Origin: Mesostigma viride
Taxonomy: Eukaryota > Streptophyta > Mesostigmatophyceae > Mesostigmatales > Mesostigmataceae
Reading direction: 5' to 3'
DNA: 64,000 nt
NCBI GenBank assembly: GCA_009746045.1
Contig: RPFO01000050.1
Span: 5,752,277 to 5,816,276 of the forward strand
Program-made: the position numbers and the translations under genes
Notes under the pieces: model-generated
Database searches by the model: none
Told to the model about the DNA's origin: nothing
What the model saw: only the letters and a program-made list of their open reading frames with translations
Part shown: piece by piece, positions 32,997 through 54,700 of the stretch
How the letters are laid out: every line of letters begins with the position of its first letter
How positions within the stretch are numbered: the first letter of the stretch is position 1

Positions 32997-33250
32997 CTGG
33001 CTGCTATCATTCCTGGCTGCTATCGTTCCTGGCTGCTATCATCACTGGTTGCTATCATCACTGGCTGCTATCATCACTGGCTGCTATCATCACTGGCTGC
33101 TATCATTCCTGGCTGCTATCATCACTGGTTGCTATCATCACTGGCTGCTATCGTTCCTGGCTGCTATCATCACTGGCTGCTATCATCACTGGCTGCTATC
33201 ATCACTGGCTGCTATCATCACTGGCTGCTATCATCACTGGCTGCTATCAT
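32997..33250. repeat. 16-bp minisatellite CTGGCTGCTATCATCA
   Basis: About 16 copies with TCATCA, TCATTC and TCGTTC variants. The unit length is 1 mod 3 and contains no stop in any frame, so long spurious reading frames cross it in all three plus frames. Confidence 0.9.
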
Positions 33251-33681
33251 ATAGGGTCAGCTATACCATTTGGTACCCGCGCGATGCCGTCACGTGTAAC
33301 TACTCACATGCCATGGAGCGTGACACATCCAGCCAGCGCACATGGAACTGGGCCAAGCGGCCCCTTTACGGAAAGGGGTAAGGGGTGGCCCTCGCGAAGA
33401 CTGGTGTACTGGTCATGGTCACTATAAATGGTCACTGTAATGGTCACCATCCGACGAGGGGTGGCCCTCCCGAAGCCTAGACAGATATCCAAGTATCGCT
33501 CTCCCGCCGTCACGGCAAGCACCAACACGTCATGCGTGCGCACACACGTACCTACGTCATCATCGTATCTCGCTGCTGGCGCACGTGCAAGCGCGCGCCC
33601 CCTCGCCTCTATTTCTAGACTACCACGTGTTCTTCTCGCGCCGCTTGCGGATCATCTCCTCGTGCTGGCCCATGCCGCGGG

Positions 33682-33684
<3 letters not shown>

Positions 33685-33763
<79 letters not shown>
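33685..33763. repeat. (GT)n microsatellite
   Basis: An uninterrupted dinucleotide run of about 79 bases, followed by a G-tract. Confidence 0.95.
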
Positions 33764-33765
<2 letters not shown>

Positions 33766-33784
33766 GGGGGCGGGGAGGGGGGAA

Positions 33785-34090
33785 TGGTTTTAGGAACGAG
33801 AGAAGTGGGTAGGGGCCAGGGACAATGATCAGGGGCCAAAAAAAGGGGTAGGGGCAAGAGAACTGGGTGGGGGCAAGGACAGCTGGGTGGAGGCAAGGAC
33901 AACTGGGTAGGGCCACGCTTTACAGAGGTACAGCAAATCATACTGGCAACTGCGGGAGGTGAACTGGAAAATGCGTTTGGGATAAGGAAAACGGCAAGGT
34001 ACAGTGTGTAAGGACAAGGCACAATGGGTTGGGGCAAGGCAAAGTGGGTTAGGGCAAAGGACTGGGTAGGGGCAAAGAAAAGGGTTTAGG
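33785..34090. repeat. Degenerate GGGGCAAG-type purine minisatellite
   Basis: Imperfect ~20-25-bp units built on GGGTAGGGGCAAGAGAACT. There is no credible coding potential. Confidence 0.6.
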
Positions 34091-34358
34091 CCTTCGGGGG
34101 CACGCGGAAGGACGAGGCGGGTTATTTTGGTGACTGCGAGGGGGGAATGAGCCAAGCACAGATTGTCACCAAATTGACTGGGCAGAGCTTTCTTACGAAA
34201 GTACAACGAAACTCAAAAAAAAAAAAAAAAAAAGGTACACTGGCGACGGAGGAACCAAGAATGCGGGTTAGGGAGCACGAATGGAGAGGAGGAGAGGCAT
34301 AGTGAGGACCAACGGTGAACAATACCGACATCCGACATGAGCCCTTGGCAGTCGGGTT

Positions 34359-35929
34359 CAGTGTACAGGCATACGGCGTATAATACGCCGTAAGATGCGT
34401 ATTATACGTCATACGCAAGATTTGCGTATTAAAATGGGCAAAAAAATACGCACGGCCTATTTTTTGCGTATTGCGTATTTTTTGCGTATTTTTTTGCGTA
34501 TGAACCGTGTTCTAAGTAGCTTCTGGCATCATTTTGGACGGCACGTGGAGCCGGAACTAGACTGAGGCGACCTGTAACTCCGCGACAAATAAACGGGCGT
34601 GCAGGAGCCAAGCTGGCCGTGTACGACTGTACTTTTACATGCATTGCTGCAGATTGATCTTGCTGCGTGTCGGACTAAGGTCTAGGAGACGAAGGATGAG
34701 GAAATTAGGTGACGATGCTATATTTATAACTTTTGGTTATATTTGGAATGAACGTACACCTATTTACCTGGAAAAATTAGGTGACGATGTTATGTTGTCT
34801 GCCAACAAGGGCGCGCATCTGGCACCTAACATTTAATCGTAGCACAATTGACATCCAGGCACCATGGCTAGCGACGGTGATGGTGCGGGTCTATGGAACA
34901 CGATGATGATGGGGCTGACGAGATGCAGGCCGTATTCGAGACTGTCTGGACACACATCGTGAAAGAACAGACTCTCAACAAGAAAGGGCAGCCGACAGGT
35001 AACTAAAAGCTCAGTGACGTGCACACTTTTGGATGCAAAATTCTCGGGTTCTACCACCCGAGCAAGGCTACCACCCGAGCAAGGCTAGCACCCGCCATAT
35101 CATGGACGCCACGTATGCGAAGGAGGCAAGAGTGAGCGAGTGCAAGAGGCCGCCGGAGGCATTGCGTCGCAGGCTGCGGGGTATTTGGTGTGACTCGCGA
35201 TGCACATAAATGCCTTATTTAGCCATGCCGGCTGCTGCTAGCCAGCCACCGTACCATATGTGTTAATGGTTTAGGGAAGCTGGGTCAGGTTGCTGGCATG
35301 CATGGTATCCTGCACGCTAGCCACATTGTTGGCAGCCCGCATGGATTCTTGCTTCATGTAGATCAATATTGCATGGTGGCCTACCACGAGTAGGCAAGAT
35401 GTCCGTTTCTGGCATAATGTCTTATTACTTTTGGCAAGTTGGCCAACTGACCGTGTGCTGCATTTCAGTCTTAGTATATAGCAATGCCATGCTGCCAGAG
35501 ATGACGTGGTTTTCAGTTCAACCTACAGTAATGGTGGCAGCAATCTCTATACCTCTGCAAGTGTCATTGCGCATGCATATCTACTTGTGTTATTATCCTT
35601 TTCAGGTGTGCACTGATTGTGCATACAACTTTGTTATGGTGTGCTTTTAACAGACTTAACAATTAAACAGGACAATGCTTGTACTTGTAAGCAGCAACGG
35701 TAATGCCAATGTCATGAGATGATGTGTCACATATAGGCATGTGGTGCATTGCAAGAACACAAAGAAAACATGCCTGATTGGTCAGAATGTTGAGGAACCC
35801 CCTGAACCATTAAAAAAACAGCATTTTCAAGAGTCACCGTACGATTTGCGTATAATACCCCGTACGAGCGTATTATACCCAATACCCATGGGCCCCGTAC
35901 GATTGCGTATTGCGTATGCCTGTTCACTG
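34359..35929. mobile_element. Non-autonomous hAT-like DNA transposon
   Basis: The element begins CAGTGTACAGGCATACG (34359) and ends with the inverse of CAGTGAACAGGCATACG (35929), a 16/17-base terminal inverted repeat. It is flanked by the 8-bp direct repeat GTCGGGTT at 34351-34358 and 35930-35937. Both ends carry clustered GCGTAT/ATACGC motifs (34375-34505 and 35840-35920), the usual form of subterminal transposase sites. An 8-bp duplication and CAGTG-type ends fit hAT (P-like is the alternative). The 1571-bp interior has no transposase-like frame (longest 93 codons at 35369-35650), so it must be moved in trans. Confidence 0.85.
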
Positions 35930-35937
35930 GTCGGGTT

Positions 35938-36913
35938 GATGCCCGAGCATCAATTTCCAACCTATGTGACTGCCTACTTACGGACTCACCTCACGTTTCT
36001 TGCACTCGCGATACTCTGCAAAGGCGTCAGCACACTTGGACTTGTCGTAATTGTTTGTATCAAGACCTGGTCAGGCGTAGGGCACGCAGTCGGAAGCAGC
36101 GAATCACGGTTTGCTGTTAGCAGCCAGTATGCGGCCTTTCAGCCATGCCAGCCAGTCATGGGAAGTTCTGCACTATTAAATGGACGTTTCCCAGAGCAGT
36201 GCCTGAAAGTATTGAAATGAAGAGTATTAAGACAACAGAAATCGTGAGGATTTTCGAAGCAAAACATGAGATCGAGCCCAAAACACGTGTCCTCTTGTTA
36301 CATTTCAACGATGCATCGTGAAGCGCCTTGCACAGCGGTTCGGGAGCCTTCAGCCTCGTTGATTCCTTTTTGTTTGGTGCCTCAGCCATTGTACCTGCTT
36401 GACAGCTTGCAGGCTAAGCTTTGCTCAAAGGGAGAAAATGAAGCAATGGTGACGACCACGTGAGTACGGCATTGAGGCACGCTTGCTAGCCGCTGAGTTT
36501 CCCTGGAATTCCAGGCAATTACAGCTAGTCAATCGCGAACCACAACCCGACTAAAGCCGACTTGATTCCTCACGTTATAATTATCTCGTGATTAATGCGT
36601 AAGAACAGGGTAAGAAGTGGGTTACCTTTCTCACAAATTTAATGAAAACCTTCACGTACTGTAGTAGTGTATGCCTACTTGCCCACGCTTGTAATTATTT
36701 CTGCACCGAGCCCGAGGATTCAGGTTTATGGTTTCCTCGCACATGCCATACAGTACACGTGGCGCGCAAACTACAGTAAACTGGTGTCTGAATCTTCAGT
36801 GTTCGTGTCCTGATGCTGCAAGACGGCACAAGCCCATTGCGCCGCGCCTGAACTGGGCGAGACCGCGAGCAGCGAGACGGACGGCGTGGGCGGTGGGACA
36901 CAAGACACAAGAC

Positions 36914-36949
<36 letters not shown>

Positions 36950-37335
36950 GCGGGCAATAACTACGGATGGCAGCATACATATTGAATGCTCGCAGAGTGG
37001 GCACCGGGCACTGAGCAAAACGCGCAAGACGTCTTCCGGTAGTGAAAATTATGAAGGGTTAGCAGTCGGTCGTGGCACATTGCCGCCTGACTTCTCAAAG
37101 CTTTCCATGAAAATGGCGATAGTGTGCCTTTGGGAATGGATCACTAGGTGGTAGTTAGACGTGAAAATTTTGGTATGCTAATGGGCTTGTTCATGCCTTA
37201 TTTTGTTCTTCGGAATGCGCGGGCTTCGGAGAGCTTGTTTCGCGACTTGGCGCGAGTTGGCAACCTTGCAAACGCCCTTCCTACTTGAGAGGTAGACTGC
37301 TTTGAAAAGCGCCCCGATAGCATCGATTTTGCACC
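35938..37335. other. Intergenic upstream of DHX8
   Basis: No gene is recognised. A (CAA)n run at 36913-36949 gives spurious cysteine or leucine runs on the minus strand. The promoter of DHX8 should lie near 37335, but no clear TATA box is visible. Confidence 0.45.
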
Positions 37336-49051
<11,716 letters not shown>

Positions 49052-49434
49052 TGTGCCAGCATGGATCTGGTCTAGGCCAAGATATGGCGGCTGAGCCAGC
49101 AGCGATCAGAGGTACTCTGCCGGCAGACGTCTACCTAAACTACACTGCTAATCCTAGATGCTTATTTGCATATGCTGGCTGGCATTCTCATCGTTGCGTT
49201 CAAAGTATCAAGAGATGGCCGCTGAAGTGATATCTGTACCTGCTGTGTGGCGGGCAAAATGGCTAGGTGCGGGTTGCTGTAATGGAATTGGTGAGTTCTA
49301 AGATCAGGAGGCGGATACAAGCAGCGCACCAGCACACAGGTGACGCTTGAGCGCGTAACAAAGGCAGTGCAGGCCTGACCCCAGCGGCTCTTGTACAATT
49401 TTGAAGTCAATGAGACGATCATTGTCATCATTAT
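49052..49434 (+). other. DHX8 3' flank
   Basis: No gene is seen. Bases 49078-49107 (TGGCGGCTGAGCCAGC...) are a diverged copy of the last coding bases of DHX8 (49025-49048). TGTAA at 49278 may be the poly(A) signal. Confidence 0.4.
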
Positions 49435-50330
49435 GTTATGCGCCAGGCACGTGCTCGCTTTGCTAGCATTGCAGGCCGTGCCCCTGGCCTAGCGATCACG
49501 AACGAGCTTGGGGAAGGGGGGCCGACTAACAAGCAGAATTTACTAGCTGACCTCATTTATGCCGACGACATCACGCTCATCGAGAAGCCGGAGTCTGCCC
49601 AACTTTGGCTGGACTGCCTGGCGCTCGAGGCTCGGGCGGTTGGTCTAGAAATCAGCCCCAAAACGGAGGCCCTGGCCCTCGGCATGGCAGGGCCCCCACC
49701 CACACTCCGCCTCTTAGACGATGCCGAGGTCAACTACCCTCCTTCAGGCCGCTTCGATCAAGCTGCTCGGCAGTTGGCTTCCCGACTGCGAGGACGACAT
49801 GACGACACGGATCGGCATGGCGTGGGCGCACCTCCATGACCACCGCCGCTGGTGGAGCAACCCCGCCCTACCCCGGATCGTCAAGCGTGACCTCTTCAAG
49901 GTCGTCATTCTGACGATCCTGACCTACGGCGCCGAGACGTGGACACTGACGCAGGAGCTGGGGCAACGACTCGACGGCAACGTCACCAAGATGCTGCGCA
50001 AGGCCCTTAACATCCCCTTTGGTTTGCACATTAGTAATGAGGATTTGTACGCTGATTTGCTTTATGTTTCCCACATTATTAGGCACAGGCGCCTGGGCCT
50101 AGCCGGGCACCTGGCCCACACAGATCAGGTAGACACATCAGATAGACTAGCTGGTACCAAGCCCGCCCAGCCTGGGCGATATGTCCTCACCTGGCGTGCC
50201 CCCGGCCTCGCGCGGCAGGGCCGCCACGTACCGTGGACTAATTTCGTCATAGACTCGGCATGGACATGTACTACCCTAGACGTGACGGGCTCACCCCCGG
50301 GCAGCCTCCTGGTTTGTCCGTAATATATTC
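49435..50330 (+). mobile_element. 5'-truncated LINE: RT palm to ORF2 C-terminus
   Basis: It begins inside the RT (MRQARARFASIAG, YADDITLI near 49558), changes frame near 49750, and continues KLLGSWLPDCEDD, LTYGAETWTLT, LAGHLAHTDQVDT to a stop near 50323. It is the same family as 24.4-26.3 kb but too diverged to be a recent copy. The string ATATTCTGATCAGGCACGCC at its end recurs in the fragment at 16585. Confidence 0.75.
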
Positions 50331-50694
50331 TGATCAGGCACGCCGCAAAGGTGAAAACCATTTGCGTTCAGTGCCGGGCCGCGGAAAACGCGGAAAAACG
50401 CGATCTGCAAATGAATCCGACCGAAATCTAACTGGGGACCTCTCGCACCAACTTTCGCTGACTATAGGACGGACGTCTCCGGTTACCATGGCATCGCCAA
50501 CTTACACCTACAGTCATCCGCAAAAGTTCTCCTGTGTAATACTAGTATATATTCATTGAGAATGATAGATTACGGAGGTGAGATGGGCATGCAACATAAG
50601 AAAAAACCCAAAAAGGAGAATAGCACTGAAGAAATTTAAAGAATCTGACACGGACATCCAAGGATCACGCCAGCTGCACAAGGTTAACAACTAA

Positions 50695-51300
50695 CTACAT
50701 CACAAAACTACGACACGCAGCAACAGCGCTGCCGGCCCACCATGCAGGCCGGCCTGGGAGGGATCTAGACCGCATGGGTCGCGACAAAGTCGGCCCGGGT
50801 GCGGCGGAATAACACATCAGCCACGGTGTGAGTGAGGGCGAGTGACAGGCGCTGCCGCCAATACGAGGACCACGTGCAGGCAGACCACGGGGCGGTCTGA
50901 CCCTCGAGGTCGAGGCGGTCTTCACGGCGCTGGCAGCACTCGTGGAAAAACTCCGCTGTCTTTGGGGCCCATGGCCGGCCCCGAACTCCTCAAGGACAAA
51001 GGGGATGACCCGGTGGGTCCCCACATTGCCGTAGGTGGCAAACTTGTCGCGCTCAGCCACATGCAGCGGCAGCAGCGCCGGCATCCACAGTCGCCCGGAG
51101 GATGTGGCGACCGGAGAGCGGCCGAGCCACGGAGACATCGATGAGCAGGTGGCAACCCTGCCCGTCGTAGTCAAGCACAGTAATGTCGGGGCGGCGGTTG
51201 GGTGAGTAGAGGGCGGCCCCATCCGCGTCCTCGCACTTGATGGTGGAGTGGGGAAAGACCGACCGAACCATGGCACACACCACCCGGAGGAGAGCGGTAT
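50695..51300 (-). pseudogene. Fragment with restriction-like endonuclease motifs of a LINE
   Basis: On the minus strand one frame reads RRPDITVLDYDGQG and LLIDVSVARPL (51230-51130), and the next reads ERDKFATYGNVGTHRVIPF and LEEFGAG (51070-50980). PD...DV plus K...Y, then a P-F-x-E-x-F-G block, is the layout of the C-terminal endonuclease of R2/Dualen-type LINEs. It is frameshifted and 5'-truncated. I am confident of the motif but not of the clade. Confidence 0.5.
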
Positions 51301-51479
51301 GGAGATAGAGGGACCAGCCTGTAATATATATTCATTGAGCCTGTAATATATATGGAGGCAGATGGTATCCGCAAGGATAGATGGCAAGTAGTGATGAAGG
51401 AGACCACCCCCAAGTCTGTGGGGGCTCCGCGTGTGACCGCGTATGGCATTCATAGCGATTCGGGCCGTGGTGCCCACAA

Positions 51480-51594
51480 CCCTGTAACTAGGACCTAGAT
51501 AGCTTACATCATCCACTCCATCCCATGTTCCCCTCCCACTGAGGACTTATGCTCACGTGACGCAGTCACGTGTATATTAATTAATTAATTAATC
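51480..51594 (+). mobile_element. LINE 3'-end with hairpins and TTAA tail
   Basis: It shares TAGATAGCTTA with other copies. It has a 4-bp stem (CCTC 51532-51535 / GAGG 51541-51544), then the perfect inverted repeat CACGTGAC-GCA-GTCACGTG, and ends in an ATTAATTAATTAATT tail. Confidence 0.5.
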
Positions 51595-51797
51595 AATCTT
51601 CCACCCTCTGTCCGCGCCGTAGGTGCTGGAATACATAGTGGTGCAGGTGCACTTTGTGCACTTAGAGCAGGTGTAGTTTACACCCTACCCTTGCAGGAAG
51701 TAGCTCAGAATATATCAAAAGCCATATGCCCCTTCTCAGGGATATGTGCTACATGTACTCCCAACGGAGATACGTTCCAATTAAATTTAATTTAATC
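51595..51797 (+). mobile_element. LINE 3'-end with hairpin and AATTT tail
   Basis: Its last ~150 bases match the reverse of 17040-17200 (GCACCTGCACCAC, AGCTACTTCCTGCAAGGGT, GGGCATATGGC blocks). The hairpin is at 51757-51770 (CTCC/GGAG, loop CAAC), and the tail TTAAATTTAATTTAAT lies at 51781-51797. The tail abuts and overlaps the 3' end of the MED33-like reading frame on the other strand. Confidence 0.65.
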
Positions 51798-54700
51798 CAC
51801 CCCCGTGGCCCCTGCCTTGTCATCCTCCGCCACGGTGCACACAAACCGCGCCGCTGCCGCACACCCCTCGACGCCCCCCAGGTCAAACATGGCCAGCGCG
51901 AGCGTGGGGAGGCCGCGCGCCTGGAGCCGAAACGCCAGCAGCCACTGCTGGGCCACCGGGACGGGGCACAGCGAGCGAGGCACGTGCGAGACCAGCATCG
52001 TAAGCAACGCCAGCGCGTACGGCTCCCACGGACCGCCCGACCCAGACCCAGGCGCAAGACCCGCGCCCTGACCTGGCCCGGCCCCTCGAGCCGCCCACTC
52101 CCCTGGCCCGCCGGCACTACCACCGTTTGCCAGGATAGCCCTGCTCCCAGTACCACCATGACTGCTGTTTACACCGCTCCCCGGCGCAGCCAGCAGGGAC
52201 GTCACGTACTCCAGATGCTCAGAGAGGACGCTTGCGTGCAGAACGCCGGCGCCTTTCTGGAACTTGACGCTCCGCCGGCCCCGCTTCTCGCCGCCACCGT
52301 CCCCAGCCCACCCTGCCGCGCCTCCCTGGCCAGGCACCACAAGCGTGCCGCCCCGCTCGTCCCACACCTGCCCTGCCGCGAGGCCGGCCAGCCCCGCGTC
52401 TAGGTCCGGCCGCGGGCGCGGGCGCTTCTGCCCCAAGGAGCCAGGGACACCTGGCGGGTCCTCCGTCGCGCCGTGGGGCGGGTGGTGACCCTTGTCGCGC
52501 TCGTCAGCATGATCTTGTGGGGCACGTGCGGAGAGTGAGGCAGCTTGTTGGGCAGAGAACAAGGCCGTGGGTGGGGCGGTGCCGCCGCCGCCACGGGAAG
52601 CTCTAGGGGAGGCGGATGAGACCGCGGGGCCATCGCGCACAGGGTGCAGGAACGCCAGCAGGGAGGTGGCGGTTGCCAGCTGCGCCAGCGCATACCCGAC
52701 CAGGATGCCGTCGTGCTGGGGCGGGGCGCGATTTGCGCCGGCGGGCGGCGGGGGAGTGGGTCCCTGGGATGACGGCGGGGGTGCCCGTGGGGCCTGCCAG
52801 GGTGTGTGGGCGCAGGGGGATGCGGGGGCGCAGGAATGTCAAACAGAGACCTTCGACATTCGATGGAGGACAAGCGGAGGAGAGGCAGCTTGAAGGATGG
52901 AGGACACGAGATATTCCAAACAAGAGCCATGGGGAGGGTACTTCATCAACACACAAAATGAAGAAGGGAAGCTATGAAATCGCTCAATCAAACTTGAACG
53001 TAGCAAAACCCCAGTGTCAAAGGGTCAACAGGCCCCGTGGTTGAAAGGACAGGCATCAGTAAAAAAGGCAGTCGTCACAAAGTCAACAGCCAGAAAGGCA
53101 GTAGTCCGAAAGGCAGTAGTACTCACGGTCGAAGGGTCCACCCTGCTCCGTTCTAGTCAGTCACACTTGCCTGCGCGCCCGCGGCCTCCAGCGCCTGGGG
53201 GATGGCTTGCGTCAGCAACACGCCCGCAAGCGCCGCCGCCCCACCCCCCACCCCGCCCAAAGCGTACACGAGCGCCCCCCCCAGCGCCGCCACCTCCAGC
53301 GGCTCCCCACACAGGCGCGCCAGCGAGAGGCCGCTCGCCGACGATGCCCCTGAGATCATGCTCGCATACGCCCCGCCCCCGCCCCCGCGGACACCACCAT
53401 AGTGACCCGGTGACGAGGGGGAGAATATCCGCCGGCCGAACATGTCGCACGAGAGCGGCTCGGCGACCGTGGTTTGCGCCGAGCGAAGCACCGTGGTCAC
53501 GACCAGCATTAGGTCGGCCACGGAGGACGCGGTGGCGGATTCCGTGGCCATGGCGGCGGCCGCGGCGGCGGCTGCCTGAGTACTTTGTGGCTCTTGTCCC
53601 GCGGGGGACGTGCCTGGAGCGGAAATAATGCTGGCGCTTTCAGGCCCCCCCCTGGACCCAGAACACTTCCATGGGGTGACCCCCCCCATCACTTGCCCAC
53701 CGACGGATCCCACCGCAGCTCCAGCGCTCATAACAGCATCGTCGGCGCTGCCCTTCCTGAATGTGGCATGTGTCAGCAGCAAGCCAGGCCCAGGCACGTT
53801 TAGGGTCGCGGACGCATGTCGGGGCAGGCACGCCACGTAGGACACCAGCGAGAGCCGCGGGGGCCCACTCAGCACACCCGAGCGAACAAACAGCGACAGC
53901 GGCGGCGGGCGGTGCAGCGGGACAGCTGTCGGAAGCCGCTGCCATCGGCTGGTCTGGCCGGGGCCATCCGCCGCGCTGCTACCTGCCGCGCCGCCGCCCC
54001 TTGCTCCCCGATAACAATGGAGGGCTGACTCGGACTGATTTGGGCTGGCCCGACCGCCCTGGCTCCCGGTGATGGATTCCATCGCGGTCGCGAGAAGCGC
54101 CGCGCGACGCGAGGGCACCGCGGCGCAAAAGGCACTAGCAGCCGCCACCGCCACGTGGGAACGGCGGGCCGGGTGGCTCAGGAGGGCCAGGGAGGCGGCG
54201 CACATGGGCAGGCAGGGCGGGTCGGCACGGCTGGCGGCCTCGAGGAGGGGATGGGTGACGGCGGCCAGGACGGCTTGGGCGCAGGGCGATGCCTGCCGTG
54301 GCGTTGGCAAGACAGGTTGGCAGGGGAGGCGTAAACACAGGACGTTTTGGGAGGTGCATTTGTGGGCCATTTAAAGTGAAGGGATGAGTTTTCGACTACT
54401 GAGCCAGCATCTCCTATATATATCCACTGTTCTCTTCTCCTTGGGTTCAGAAAACAGTCCGTTCAGTTTGCCATGGGTCACATGGAAACCGATTACACCC
54501 GCCAGCGGCAGCTCCCACAGCATCCGCCCCCTTCTGTTACTAAGTACTCTTATCATATCTTATCATACATTGGCTACCTGCCTCCTACGTCGTAATGTAT
54601 ATTGCTTGCTTATGATTACGATTTTTTTACTCTTTTCGTTCAGCTATGTTATTTGCCTCAGGATGCCATTGGACTATTTTATTGGCTTCAAACCCACTGG

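Larger units (their letters stand above)
31810..34350. other. Intergenic, repeat-rich
   Basis: No gene is recognised. Plus-strand frames over 31602-31954 are antisense shadows of the P/Q-rich exon. The rest holds minisatellites, a long (GT)n and a purine-rich degenerate array, listed separately. Confidence 0.5.

Noticed and set aside
33620-34206. Proline/histidine-rich minus-strand frames
   Set aside because: They translate the (GT)n run and the purine minisatellite.
36695-37027. Cysteine-run protein on the minus strand
   Set aside because: The run is a translated (CAA)n microsatellite.
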